DNA of 64,000 bases, taken from positions 11,658,528 to 11,722,527 of the forward strand of contig NC_054081.1 of NCBI RefSeq assembly GCF_017562075.2. The letters run 5' to 3'. Every line of letters begins with the position of its first letter. The first letter of the stretch is position 1. Positions 1 through 11,800 of this stretch are shown here, piece after piece. Source of the DNA: Anopheles merus (lineage: Eukaryota; Arthropoda; Insecta; Diptera; Culicidae). A model generated the notes under the pieces. The model ran no database searches, was not told the origin of the DNA, and was given only the letters and a program-made list of their open reading frames with translations. The position numbers and the translations under genes are program-made.

Positions 1-182
1 ACCAATCCTGGAACCTATCATGAAATTAACCCATACCGGTCCTGGAACTGATACTGAACCTATACCGACCATGGTACTCTAATCATGAACGCATACTGGT
101 TCTGTAATCAATCATGATACCTTACTAGCACTGGAATCAATCATGAACCCATAATCCTCCAGGAACAGCTCCTGATTTCATC
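1..182. repeat. Degenerate satellite-like repeat, motif TTCCAGGACCGGTATGGGTT (reverse)
   Basis: Imperfect repeats of CCATACCGGTCCTGGAACTG-like units, interspersed with ATCATGAA. The same motif in the opposite orientation recurs at about 57960-58215. The array is cut by the window edge. Confidence 0.6.
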
Positions 183-283
183 ATTCATTTCCTGGACTTT
201 CTCTGGTTTTGGATTCGGCAACAATAACTGATACAATTCCAGTTCCAGTCGACAAACCATACCCGGTAGTAAATATATGCCGA

Positions 284-441
284 CATGCCCCCGGCCTATA
301 CAGGCTTTCGAGACTTAGTTCATTACCAGTCACAATAAGTCAAAATCCTTGCTACGGGGAGACGATCCATTCTAGGTTTAAACCCAATGACGAGCGTGTT
401 ATTGAGTCGTACGAGTTGCCGACTGTACCACGGGGCCGCCC
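284..441 (-). mobile_element. SINE200-like tRNA-derived SINE
   Basis: A minus-strand copy. Read on that strand it starts GTGGTACAGTCGGCAACTCG, has CGACTCAATAA and a B-box-like GGGTTTAAACC, and ends in the AGTCTCGAAAGCCTGTATAGG region. Several other copies in this window share the same order of blocks. It lies in Rab10 intron 1. There is no clear AAG tail, so the copy is truncated at its 3' end. Confidence 0.65.
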
Positions 442-670
442 ATAAGTGTTGGACAGTTATAAAGCTTCAAAAAGTCGATACATTTTTCATCGATTTCGTA
501 TTGGGCTGCCGTATGATAGCCGTTCGAACCGCCCTTTCCGAGAACCGTGATATTGAGCTGTTAGACTTCGGCGAAAGGGTTAACTACCCCGGCAGAAAAC
601 AGAACATAGCTAGCAAAGGTTTCAAAAATAAAAATAAAAAACGGCCCAACGGAGCCTCGCCCCGACTTAC

Positions 671-797
671 CGATGGTCGAGATGAAGGTGGACGTGAACG
701 CGTCGTCGGAAAAGCGAAACAGGATGCAGGTTTTCCCCACGCCGGAGTCGCCGATCAGCAGCAGCTTGAACAGCAGGTCGTATGTTTTCTTCGCCAT
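671..797 (-). CDS. Rab10: Rab GTPase, first coding exon (Rab10-like); partial gene
   Basis: The exon encodes 42 residues plus one base of Gly43. It starts MAKKTYDLLFKLLLIG, carries the P-loop GDSGVGKT (residues 16-23), and ends FISTI at a GTAAGT donor inside the switch I region. The N-terminus MAKKTYDLLFKLL with FRFSDDAF matches Rab10 better than Rab8, which has MAKKTYDYLFKLL. Rab10 acts in exocytic and basolateral membrane traffic in animals. The rest of the G domain and the C-terminal prenylation motif are not in the window, so intron 1 is longer than 670 bases. The ATG has a good A-rich context after a (CAA)n stretch in the 5' UTR. Confidence 0.92.
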
Positions 798-1493
798 TTT
801 TGTTGTTGTTGTTGTTTCTTCTCTCTAAGCAGGCTGGGCTCGGCTTCGGCTCTTGCTGTTATCGAACTTGTTGCTTGTTGCTATTGCTTAACGCGCGCGC
901 GTATGTGTGTGTGTACTCGTTCGAAGGTTTGATTACGCGCTTTCTTACGGCTCGGTTGATAGGGCGGCGGGTTGGTGGTGGTGGGATTTTTGGTTTCTTT
1001 TGTTGGTTTTGCACTTCAATCGGTTAACTTCGAAGTAGGGGCCAATGCGGTCTACTATTTCGACGAGGTTGCAGGTGCTATCTGTCCCGGTTTTTGGTAC
1101 GGTGGTTTCCCCCTGGGGTCGTTCCGTTCCTGTGCAGCCCGGTCTCGGGGCTTTGCTGGCACTGGGGAGGATTTACACGCCACCCGTTCGCCTTCGATCG
1201 CTGCAAAGAGGTATACAAAAAATTAGTCACACTGTCACAGGGATTGTTGTCGAGGCCGAACTATGACCGATGACTCAATTGAGCCCGGCCGATGAGTTCA
1301 TGCAATGACCGTCCGAACAAGCGAACGGCAACGGCGGCTGCTATCAATAAAGGATCACACGCAGAGTTCAATAGGGCGCAAAAAAACGGTTCGCTTTGCT
1401 GCTTACAAAGGAAAGGGGGCTAGGCCCTTGCTTAACTAGCAATAATAAACGCTCGCCCCAGTACTTGAAGGTTCGCGTGCAGGCGGCTTCCAA

Positions 1494-1506
1494 CCCCCCC
1501 CCCCCC
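1494..1506 (+). repeat. Poly-C run
   Basis: A 13-base homopolymer of C just before a CA microsatellite. Confidence 0.9.
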
Positions 1507-1550
1507 AAGCCCTTCTCTTTTACTCCCTTGTGGCTACACACAAACACATG

Positions 1551-1579
1551 CACACACACACACACACACATACACACAC
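1551..1579 (+). repeat. (CA)n microsatellite
   Basis: Ten CA units, a T interruption, then four more. It is part of a CA-rich block from about 1534. Confidence 0.9.
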
Positions 1580-1740
1580 GAACACTACGCGGGGCGAGAT
1601 ATGATGAAACCGAACAGTTAACAGTGTTACTATATTTGTCGATGTTCTAATGCACCCACGGGATCTTTCTTCCAGGCAGGGGAGGAGGAGATGATGCAAG
1701 GAATGATGGGATGGGAGAAGGGGGAGGGCTGTGTGAGCGC

Positions 1741-1820
1741 GCACAAACACACGCCCAAACACACACACACACATACAAACATGCACACTCACACACACAC
1801 TCATACGCACACAATCACAC
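1741..1820 (+). repeat. Interrupted CA-rich block
   Basis: Eighty bases of imperfect CA repeat with AT and GC interruptions. Open frames here read as HTHTHT and are not genes. Confidence 0.85.
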
Positions 1821-2701
1821 GTACGAGCCCCGGTAACAGATTGGGGCTGGCGTCTGGCGAGCCCGGGACCAGTGACTTGCCTGTGCGTTTAATTAAATGC
1901 TGCGCCCGTTTGTGTTTGAGTGTGGCAAAGCTTCCGTCGCTTCACGTGAATCACGGACACACACTGCTTTGACGTGGGTTTTGGGGTGGCGGCTCGGCTC
2001 GGCAGGTTTGCTTTGCTGTTGCTGGCTAACGTACCCCGTTTTGGTTTCTTCCTTCTGCTGCTGGCGGGTGTTCCTCGATCTCGCTAATGCTGTTTGCCTG
2101 CTGGTAATTTGCCTGCTCGCAGTAAGCCTGTTCTGCCTTGTTTTTTCGTTGGTCGCCGTTTTATTTTTTTGGTACCGTTCCCTTTGCACGCACTTGTTCG
2201 CTCTCTGTCAGGCTGTCGGTGGCTTTGGGGCAATCGTTCAGCCGCGGCCACAGCAGGGGCGAGCCAGGCGAAAACATCACCCGCGCTGACAGCTGCCTGA
2301 CAGCGCGCTGTCGCTCGCTTTTGACACTTCGAGGGCAGCAGTTTGCGAACGGGCGTTTGAATGGCAACGTTCGACCGTTAGGGTGCCAATAATGTGGTGT
2401 GAAAAAAATACACTGACCAGAGCATTTTTAAAGCATTGGACACGTCAAAGTAAGACTGTGGAAAGCAGAATTTTGAATTGTTTGAGTTTAAAATGACAAA
2501 ACGTGTTGTTTGATGTATGCAATCCACACACAATCCTGCTTTGGTAAGGGCCATGACTGTCCCAAATAGATATAAAATGGGTCCTAAATTTGGGTCCTAT
2601 ATAAAATGTTGACGGCTGATAAAATCGCATCTGATGCAGTACAGGTACCGGCCCTTACTCCTACTAACTCTTTCGTTTTGCCACATAGCGACTGCTAAGA
2701 A

Positions 2702-2866
2702 CTTCTTCTTCTTCTTTGGGTCGACAGCAGTTGTCGTTGAAGACCTGTCTGCCTGTACCACGTGTGGGATCGGCTTTCAGTGACTTTTGGATTATCCCTC
2801 ATAGCAGGATAGTTAGTCCTACGTATGGCGGCACGGTACATTTAGGGCTTGAACCCATGGCGGGCA
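2702..2866 (-). mobile_element. SINE200-like SINE, with (GAA)n tail
   Basis: The left edge is (TTC)n at 2703-2716, the 3' tail on the minus strand. It is followed by GTCGACAGCAGTTGTCG, the GCCTGTACCACGTGTGGG block and ATAGCAGGATAGTTAGTCCT. The B-box region reads GGGTTCAAGCCC on the minus strand. The 5' end is lost near 2866. Confidence 0.7.
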
Positions 2867-2869
2867 TAT

Positions 2870-3350
2870 TCCCAATTGACATTTTCGAGTTCTAAAATCG
2901 GACTTTCAAGCTATTTCCCTTAAACTGGCGCCTTAAACTTCCTTTAAACTGCACCAGTTTAAGGGACTTTTAGAACAAGCCCTTTCAAATCGACTGTGAT
3001 GTGGCTTTTTCGTTGCTTTCATCTCTATCCTTAACGAAATAACGTTTCCAATTCTTTTTACTGGTCTCTAAGTCATTTTACACAAAAACCACCGAATTTT
3101 CACAAAATAACTTCGGGTGAAATGTGCCTTAATTTTTCGTCAAATATTAAAGCAAATGAATCTAAAACGAATTGAACGTTATCATCATCCGATAGAGGAA
3201 GGTCATACACACGCACAAACGAAAATTTGACGCTTTCTACGCAGTTTATCACACACAAATTCACAATTTTTTGTACGTCGAGTACCATTCGAGCAGATTA
3301 TGGTTAAAAATTAAGAACAATTGTCAGTTGGGTGGTAAAGTCGTACGAGT
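2870..3350. other. AT-rich intergenic DNA, nothing identified
   Basis: No homology, repeat boundary or splice-flanked frame is seen. A small inverted pair around CTTAAACTGG/CCAGTTTAAG sits at about 2928-2965. Confidence 0.4.
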
Positions 3351-3426
3351 AGCTACGAAATTTTCTGAAATCGATTCCAGAATCGGAATCAGCTGCGGAA
3401 TCGGAATCGGAATTGTCTTCAGTATC

Positions 3427-3678
3427 GGCTCCGGAATTAGAATCGGTTTCGGCATCTCAATAAGAAGAGACGTTTGGATCCAATGATGCTACGTATTGAT
3501 AGCCGCAAAGAAACCAAACTTACTTGTATACGATCTATTCTCATGGAGATTTCCCCGACTGATTTCGCTTCTGAAACTTCTTATATCAATTAAAGAACTG
3601 ATCATCATTCCGGAGCTAATTCCAATTCTGGGATCAATTCTGATTCCGTTACCGGAGCAAATTGTGATTACCAGGTCG
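3427..3678 (+). repeat. Duplicated ~250-bp module, copy A
   Basis: Near-identical to 7202-7452. The shared core covers AAGAAGAGACGTTTGGAT, ATGATGCTACGTATTGATAG, the AACCAAACTTACT stretch and CTCATGGAGATTTCCCCGAC. A diverged third copy is at 4530-4662. Confidence 0.8.
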
Positions 3679-3695
3679 ATAGCGATTCCGGATTA

Positions 3696-3766
3696 AGGAT
3701 CCGGATCCGGATTTAATAGGTATAGGATCCGGATTTAATAGGAGTAGTAGGATCCGGATTTAATTC
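3696..3766 (+). repeat. Short tandem repeat GGATCCGGATTTAATAGG
   Basis: Three imperfect ~18-25 bp units built on GGATCCGGATTTAATAGG, inside array element 1. Confidence 0.8.
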
Positions 3767-3994
3767 CGGATTCGGGGTCGACACTGGAGTCGGCTTTGAA
3801 ATCAACTACACAATCGGCTTCAAAATTGGCTCCGGAATTAGAATCGGTTTCAGAATTGGAATTGGTTCTGGAGTCGGAATCGGATCCGGAATCGCAGACT
3901 TTTTCATGATTTTGCATGACTTCGGCTGTTTTGGACCGCACGTGTGGATGCAGACAATGAGCATCAATTTGGCGAAAACGTCCTACGGGGATAT

Positions 3995-4131
3995 GATGGC
4001 CTGCACAGGTGCTTTCGAGACTTTATTTAGTACCACGCAGCCGGATAGTCAGTCCTTGCTACGCGGAGACGGTACATATGAAGGTTAAACCCATGACGGG
4101 TTCATTGGGTTAAGTCGTACGAGTTGACGAC
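3995..4131 (-). mobile_element. SINE200-like SINE, 3'-truncated
   Basis: A minus-strand copy inserted within the GAATC array. It has the AGTCGTACGAGTTGACGACT head, the ATGACGGG and GGTTAAACCC B-box region, and CACGCAGCCGGATAGTCAGT. It stops in the GCCTGCACAGG block with no A-rich tail. Confidence 0.7.
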
Positions 4132-4529
4132 TTTAAAATGAGTCCAATGGTACTACGTAGGGATATCCGCCAATTAATCCAAATATTCTTGCATTGGTGC
4201 TATTAGATTTGGTAGATGGAATTGGAATTCGGCTTTCACAATTGATTTCAGCGAGCTTTATGACATTCGAATTCTTGTCTATAATGTAATTACGCGCAGG
4301 GAATCTGGAAATGAATTTCATTTTTCGGTTTCATTTTTTTCGGTTTGAACAACTTAAACGCTTGGTAACACGTTGAAAGCATGTCTGCTTTTGTTCAACC
4401 TTGCATTAAATTGAAGATGGACTTTAATTTACGTTTTTGAGCTCTCTGACAGTTAAATGGTACATTCTGTCAAACGAATTTTAACATACGGATTCTAATT
4501 CCATCCACCAAATTTAATAGCAGGAATTC

Positions 4530-4662
4530 TCATGGAGATTCTCGGACTGATTTCGCTGAAACTTCTTATTTGAATTCTGATTCTCATTCCGGAGCTAATT
4601 CCAATTCTGGAGTCAATTCTGATTTCGTTTCTGGAGCAAATTGCGATTCCCAAGTCGACCCC
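4530..4662 (+). repeat. Duplicated module, diverged copy C
   Basis: Contains CTCATGGAGATTCTCGGACTG, TTCGCTGAAACTTCTTATTT and CATTCCGGAGCTAATTCC, parallel to the copies at 3427-3678 and 7202-7452 but with indels. It lies at the right end of array element 1. Confidence 0.65.
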
Positions 4663-4956
4663 GGAATCGGCGTTGGAGTCATCTTCGTAATCGGCTCCGG
4701 AATTGATTTCGAACACGGAATCGAAATTGGGTAAGTACGATTTTGAGCTCCCAATACTACTAGGAACGTTTCCAGCATTAATTGGTAAAAGAAACGAATG
4801 TTTTGATAGCTTTGTGCTCCAATTTTATTCAACTGATAAATAAGATATTAATGCGCCCCTTTAGCAAGAGTTCGTTTTCCTCAAGCATCCTCTTCCTAAA
4901 GTTGATCAGTCACAGTAACGGTTGTAGCGTTAGCAAGCCCATTGCAATGCGATTGC

Positions 4957-4962
4957 TTTATT
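4957..4962 (-). promoter_or_regulatory. Candidate OLA1 polyadenylation signal
   Basis: TTTATT on the plus strand reads AATAAA on the coding strand, about 265 bases after the OLA1 stop codon. It is followed by T/GT-rich sequence on the coding strand. It is the first clear canonical signal after the stop, so the 3' UTR would be about 270-300 nt. The cleavage point is not determined. Confidence 0.5.
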
Positions 4963-5226
4963 CTTCTTCTGCTTCAGCTTATTGGCAGTACAACGTACGA
5001 TAAAAGCTGACCTTTTTTTCTTTTCCTGTTTGCGGCTTTCGATCCGAACTCGGGAGGTTTTCTTTTTTTTTTTTTTTAGCGAAAGGAGAGAGATGTATGC
5101 ACAATCACATTCAGAGCCTCCTGGCTGCTAGGCCTTCTAGCTGAGCTGGGGCAGAAACAGGTGCGCATAGAATATCATATTGATGTAGAGCAGGGCGACG
5201 ATGATGGTGGTGGCTGCCTGGTGGTA

Positions 5227-5877
5227 TCACTTTTTCTTCGCATCCTTCAGCCCGGCGCCGGCATTAAACTTGAAGAAGATGATGTCGCCATCCTCCACCA
5301 CGTAGTTGCGGCCCTGCTGCCGGTACTTGCCGGCGGCTTTCGCGGCCGCCTCGCTGCCCTCCTCCTTGAAGTCGGCGAAGTGCATCACCTCCGCCATGAT
5401 GAAGCCCTTCTCGAAGTCGGTGTGGATGCGGCCGGCCGCCTGCGGCGCCTTGGTCGCCTTCTGGATCGTCCAGGCCTTCACCTCGTCCGGGCCGGCGGTG
5501 AAGAAGTACTCGAGCTGCAGCGCCTTGTAGCCGGTGGTGATGATCTTGTCCAGCACCGAGACGCACTTGTGCTCCTCCTCGTACGCCTTCCGGTCCGCGT
5601 CCGTCTCCAGCTCGGTCAGCTGCTGCTCGAACGCACCGGAGAACGGGATGATCGGGGCGCCCGGATCGTTCTTGTCCACCCACTCCTTGATCTTCGGCAG
5701 CCACTTGTTCTTCTTCCGGATAAAGTCCTTGTCCGACAGGTTCACCAGATAGATGCACGGCTTGGACGTCAGGAAGAGGTACTTGTTTAGCACCTCGATA
5801 TCGTGCGCGCTCCAGTCGGCGAATCGGATGTGCTTCTTCTCATCCACCAGGACCTCTTTGATTTTCAGCAGTGTTTC
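5227..5877 (-). CDS. OLA1: OLA1 coding exon 5, with stop
   Basis: This last coding exon holds 216 codons (residues 183-398) and a TGA. It begins [10 protein letters not shown] after a TTCGCAG acceptor. It contains the KYLFLTSKP strand, the NLSDKD nucleotide-specificity site, [14 protein letters not shown], and the whole TGS domain, and ends DAKKK. The exon is strongly GC-rich at third positions, unlike the AT-rich introns. This bias also keeps long antisense frames open over it. Confidence 0.97.
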   Translation of the reverse strand, partial: ETLLKIKEVLVDEKKHIRFADWSAHDIEVLNKYLFLTSKPCIYLVNLSDKDFIRKKNKWLPKIKEWVDKNDPGAPIIPFSGAFEQQLTELETDADRKAYEEEHKCVSVLDKIITTGYKALQLEYFFTAGPDEVKAWTIQKATKAPQAAGRIHTDFEKGFIMAEVMHFADFKEEGSEAAAKAAGKYRQQGRNYVVEDGDIIFFKFNAGAGLKDAKKK

Positions 5878-8800
5878 CTGCGAACAACGCAAAGCAAACG
5901 GAGAAAGGATGACAATCAGTTGGAGCGGGATCTTGCAATCGCTGAAGCGTGCATGCGGCGTCGGCAAGTTGCATCATAAATAAATGATTAATTTCATTCA
6001 ATCGATCGCTGTAGCTGTGTACAATATAGATACCTTAACCACAAAAGACAACGTCAAGGATAGCAACGATGCCTGGATCAATGATTAATGGCTTTTAGGT
6101 CGATGGGAAAATTACGTTCACGTGTCAATCCGATGAAGGGTGGTGCGCACTGCTTCTCGGAAGGAAATTTCATCGACAGAGGTAACGCTTCCAGCAGAAA
6201 TGAACGTCCCAGAATCATATTACAATGTCCCCCTCTGATACTCCCACCCACCCACCCACACACACACACATATACTCTATCAACGGCTTGTTAATAAGAT
6301 AATAGATTCTACCCACAACAAGCCGCAATAGATGAGGCAACGGAACGATTATGCATCCTAATGGGTCTATTTTAACAGGCTTTTATTCCAAACACTCCTA
6401 CTCCTCGTTTGATACCCGGCAGGTGGTCTGCTCTCCCCAAACTCCCCGGCCCCCCATGACATGGCAGCAGAGTGAAAATGGACAGCAATCAATAAGTTCT
6501 GAGCTGCTTGCCGTCGTCTCTCCCTTGTTCCCGATGAAATGATTAATCTTCCTTCGAATGCGCCGTTTTCACTGCAGCATACACATCATCCACAAAAAAA
6601 AAACAACAACAACAATAAACTCCAAAACTTATCTATCACGTGCCATCCAGCGACATTCGATTATAGTTTGAGTGGTTTTCGGATATTGCCACTCCACTCC
6701 GGGCGAGTTTTACCAGCTTTGGGAGCGGGAAGTTCGGTTTCCTGCTATTGTAAAGCACAGTTTCTAGCACAGTGGAAGGGGAGCCACCCGCCGCAGGGTT
6801 ACTTATGCCTTCCGAGTCAATCCTTCCGTCGGTTTGTAGTTGCTGTACCGAGTGACGGGCAGAAAAAGACACGATTTAATTCAATTGAACTGAATAATTT
6901 ATCATCCTAGATGGGGACTTATTGTTTGTATGCTTTCATGTTTTCCATTCACCGTACCGCTAGAGCGAGGTTGAGCTGTTTGACAGTTGCATCAACGACT
7001 AAGCAAAGCATTAAAAATGGTGTTTTGTTGCGGTGAATGAATGATTTACATGGATTTGGCTGTAAAGAGTTTTGTCTCTTAGATTGGAACTAGTGATGGG
7101 AACAAAAACAGTTTTCGGCAGAGTCAATTCTGGTTAGCTCCAATGTTTTCTGGAATCGATTTCGAATACTAGGCCCGGAATCAGTTTCCTGAATCGGAAT
7201 TGGCTCCGAAATCAGAATCGGTTTCAGAATCTCAACAAGAAGAGACGTTTGGATTCAATGATGCTACGTATTGATAGCCGCAAAGAAACCAAACTTACTA
7301 GTATACGATCTATTCTCATGGAGATTTCCCCGACTGATTTCGCTTCTGAAACTTCTTATTTCAATTAAAGAACTGATTCTCATTCCGGAGCTAATTCCAA
7401 TTTTGGAGTCAATTCTGATTCCGTCACCGGAGCGAATTGCGATTCCCAATTCTCAATCAATTCCGATTACGGAGCCAATTCTGATCCGATTTCGGAACCA
7501 ACTCCAGAATCAATTCCAGCATCAAAATCGGCTTCGGAATTGAATCCGAATACGGAATCAGAATCTGATAGGTCCAATTCCGAGCTCCCACCACTAATGA
7601 CTGACTGACTGACTGACTTATTTTACAGAGACTTTGAGATCTCGCTCATTCGCCTCTTCCACCATTCAATGAAACGTACACGCCCAATGCTGCGCTCAAA
7701 ATTAGGTCATCCAACGACAGTTTTAAATCAATCTTTATAAGTTTGGTGATAGCAATTTACTTTTTTTGTTTGGCCCTGGTGATACAGTCGTCAACTCGTA
7801 CGACTTAAAAACATGCCCGTTATGGGTTCAAGACCCGAATAGACCGTGCCCCCATACGTAGGACTGACTATCATGTAATGATAATAATAAGTCACTGATA
7901 GCCAAGCTCACTTCACTAGTGGGTACAGGCAGGCCTTGACCGACAACGGTTGTGTTGTGCCACTTATGGAAGAAGATAGCATTTTACGAGTTTACTTATC
8001 TTGCCTCAAACGAAAATACGGTCAAAGCCGAAATTATGTGAAATAAAATAAAATTAAACAATAATCTTCCCTCAAACCAACCAGAGATTGTGTACGATCG
8101 TTCAGTGGCACTGGGTCGTCAAATAATTGAACAAAAATTTAAATGTTCATCATCTTTTTCATCATTTTAAAGGCGCTCCATATCTACTGGAGTATATCTA
8201 GTATTCTTAACTAGAAAGCTGCACAAATTGCACATAAAATGGTACAAAGCATAGAGCTTTTCATCTTACAAGGCACATTTAACTACAGCCTGCCAAGGTT
8301 TCATTCATGCCGTCGGAAAGTCTGCCAGCTTTGCGGAGTAGGACACCCAAAGATCGACCCAAATTGATGAAAAAATGCCGAGGAAAAAGAAAAACATTTA
8401 ATCTATCTTTCTAACAACGATCACACCCTGTTGACCTTAGCGACAGTATCAAACAACCAGATATTGCAGAGGCATGCCGAGACATGCCCGACATGCCGTG
8501 TTCTACTGACAAGAAACAGCTCTCGCCGCATCGTTTCAGCGACGGGGAAGAATGGTTGCATGGTTGCGGTGGTACATCCCCTTTCATTCATGCCGGGAGT
8601 GATCAATGAACATGATGCATGAATCTATATTTTTAGCTGATTGTTAATAGATTTAGATGCTCTGTTGGCACCCATCCGCTCAGTCCTTCCCCCTCTGATT
8701 AGTTGTGCGGTCGCCGTGGGTGCGTCTCAACCATGACCAACAACTTGATAGTTGATTCCGGTTGGCTGGCTGCAGGTCGAACCGAACCGGGTGATCGGGG

Positions 8801-11800
8801 GACTATTAGGGTGGGATGAAGATAAATGGGTTTGTTAATTTCATTTCCTCCGAAATCACGGCTCAAAACCGCACCTAGGAAATAGGGTTTATAGGGAAGT
8901 TAGAGAGAGGAAAGTGACACCTATCGATATAAAATATACATGACGACACACGCCCGGTCGCTTCTTCGAGGGTGGTAAAATCAATTGTGCCGATTGTGTG
9001 GTGGATCGGGTGGGAAAGCAAAGTGTGAACGTTTGTGAGGTAAACGTTAAATTAATCCTTACAGGTGGTCCAATCGTGCACTCTGATCCCAAACCCGAAG
9101 CATATCTGATGTTGTTGATCCGAGGTACGCACGTTCCGATTGGGTATCGAGGTAACGAAAAACACGCCGCTAGAAGCGTGTTCGGTGTGGCAACTTGTTC
9201 GGCGAGGCACATGATTGATGATGCGCCTGGTTCTTTAAACGCGTAGAATGAAAGCAATGAAGCAAACGGATGGAGCAAAGACACTCTCCAAACGAGGGTT
9301 TGCCCGTGATGACTTTCTCAGCGGGAGCTCCGAAATTCCAGTACGCACGGCTTTCCCCGACACACAAAACACGCCTAATTTGTACCCGCAGCGCACACAG
9401 TATGCACTCCCAGGGCTGCCCGGCGATAACTTACATATTCGGGCTTGCTTTTCTTGTCGCCCCCGCGCGTCACCAGCTTTTCCAGCTTGTCCAGGTTGAC
9501 CATCAGCTTTTCCTCGTCCTTCAGCCGCAGCTCCTCGCTGATGATGGACAGATCGCGCACCGGATCGACCTCGCCCTCCACGTGCGTTACGTCGGGATCG
9601 TCAAACCCACCTACGCAGGGGAGTAGAGCATTTGGAAGAGAAAGAAGAAAAGAAGAAGAAGAAGAAGAAGAAAAAACCCAAACGCAACATTAGCGCTAAT
9701 GCACTTTCGGGCGCAATTACACCGCGATGGAAGGACACACTTACGGCACAGATGGAAGATGGCATCGCACGCACTGATGTGCGACAGGAATGCGTTGCCG
9801 AGACCCTGCCCCTCGGCGGCACCTTTCACCAGCCCGGCAATGTCGACCACGTTCAGGTACGCCGGCACCTTGCTGAAAAACGGAGTAGACGGAGCAAAAA
9901 AAAAAAAACAGTTTAGGTAAAATTATTGCAATCGATTCGTAGCACTTAAGGGGCCGCGCCGCGGAGGTGCAATTTGAATAAATATTGCTCCACACCAGAG
10001 GTAGTCGGGAAGCGTTCGGGGGCGCAGTTGGTCCAGCGCTGGGTTGTGCTGGGTCCTTTTTTTGCTTTATTTGTGGCCACTCAGAACTACCGAACACATT
10101 CCAATAGCTGGCGCGGTAATTGGTTGGAGATCGGCGGTGGAAGCTACATTTCCACAGCAAGAACAGGCGCCCGCGACACAGCCACCCGATGGGCTGGGTG
10201 GACTCCGATAACCGGTCGGTTATGCATACACCGTGTGTCGTCGTGTGTGTAATTTGCTTAATTTTTCAATCGAAGCTATCACGACCCTGGTAATCGCGCA
10301 ACGATCTCCACTGTTGTGGATGGAGGAGTTTTGTAGTGCAAAAAAAAAAACACAATATTGAAAACAAATGATTCAGTCTTGCTCAAGTGGGAAACACAAG
10401 TGGGGGGAAGTTACACGGGCACATCAGGGTACTTAAAGGCAACAATCACCGTGAACTGGGGTGGAAAGATTAAAGCACCAACCAGCACCAGCAGAACCAG
10501 CAGCAGTAGTAGCAGCGGTATGCAAAAAAGGTCACACTGGCAATTATAGATCGTGTGGAGAGAAAAAAGGCAACTAATAGAAGGCAAGTGGTTTCCAGGA
10601 CGGCAGTCACCAGACCAGAGGTGCTCATGCCCGTTCCAGATAGAATGCAAACTAACGACAGCTAGACGCAACCAAATTTACCCATCGTTTAACATTTATT
10701 CCGCACTCCGCATTAGTGTTGGGAAAAACCAATCCTAAGAGGAATTCGAATATCCGAATCTCAATCCAAATCCCACTTGGGCTTTTGCCGTGTTTTTCCA
10801 TGGTTTCTTCATCGAGTCCCGCGTATCACTTTTGGGAATCATCAAATTTTACACAAAGCTCGCATCAACACTCTCTATGGCAGTAATGCAACAGTCAACG
10901 TTATGATTCGTAGATTTAATCAATATTCCGGTTATAATTTGACTTTATCATGTCCATGGTCAAGTTCGGCAAACTCTCTGCAAATAACGTAATTTGAAAT
11001 GCTCCTCGTCTAAAGTTTAAGACGTTAACTTAAACTTAAGATATCTGTGAAACCGTGTACGGCGGATGGAATAATAATGAACAATAAACGATTAGTTTTA
11101 ACCCTCTTATAAAGCCACGTTTTTTTACAGTTTTTTACATTCTTCACGTTTTACTTTTTGTTATCATAATGTTATCAAAAAAGTTTGTTTACATTAGCGA
11201 TTCAAACCATTACATTAAGGACTTTTCTCGCGAATTTCAGAATTTCAATAAATCCTGTTGCGATTCGATCATTATTCCAGTTGAAATAGCGATCAAATCT
11301 TAATCGAAATCGAGTAATTCTAATCCCAATTGCATTCTCAATCGTAAAAATAAAATTGCAATCTAATCCCACTGCTTTCCTTTAATTCCTTCTATAGTGC
11401 ACGAAGCCATCATTAAATCAAAATTTTCCTTCTCCCCAGATCCAGGTGAGCCTCTTTCCTCAAAAAAACTGCAGTGTTGCAATCTCTCCCATCATTTGTA
11501 AACTAGTCTGTCTGTCCCTCCAAACGTCCAAATTTTACTTCCCGGTAGAAAAAAAATCTTGGCTAATTCCCGTTTTCAAAAAACGTTATCGTGCCATTTA
11601 TAGTGCTTGCTCTCTGAAGTATTTGAGTCGATTGTTCATAGCCATCTCCTATCTTGTGCTCTGAGCTAAATAATCATTCAACAATACGGCTTTGTACCGA
11701 AACGTTCAACGTTTACTAACTTAATGTCCTTTACATATTATGTCTCCCGTCTAGTCGAGGATGGGTCGGGATGACACTGTATATACTGACCGTCGTGCGG

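Larger units (their letters stand above)
798..2690. other. Rab10 upstream region: 5' UTR/promoter candidate, no CDS
   Basis: This is the region just upstream of Rab10 exon 1. It begins with a (TTG)n/(CAA)n stretch in the presumed 5' UTR. It contains a 13-base C run, two CA-repeat blocks and GC-rich sequence to about 2360, then AT-rich sequence. No open frame has recognisable homology. A 5' UTR intron is possible but cannot be placed. Confidence 0.4.
3355..4760. repeat. GAATC-array element 1, right terminus CTCCCAATACTA
   Basis: About 1.4 kb of degenerate GGAATCGG/CCGATTCC units, interrupted by a SINE at 3995-4131. It ends GAGCTCCCAATACTA at 4744-4759. That end is nearly the same as the right end of element 2 (GAGCTCCCACCACTA, 7582-7596). 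No clear left terminus is visible. It lacks coding capacity. Confidence 0.6.
5878..9434 (-). other. OLA1 intron 4 (3557 nt)
   Basis: Non-coding intron with GT..AG ends. It holds the second GAATC-array element, a SINE and a short CA run near 6260-6273. The remainder (5900-7080, 7980-9430) shows no recognisable element or conserved exon. Confidence 0.85.

Noticed and set aside
5161..5790. A 209-codon plus-strand frame and other frames over 5.2-5.8 kb
   Set aside because: They are antisense or shifted shadows of the GC-rich OLA1 exon 5, whose homology is unmistakable.
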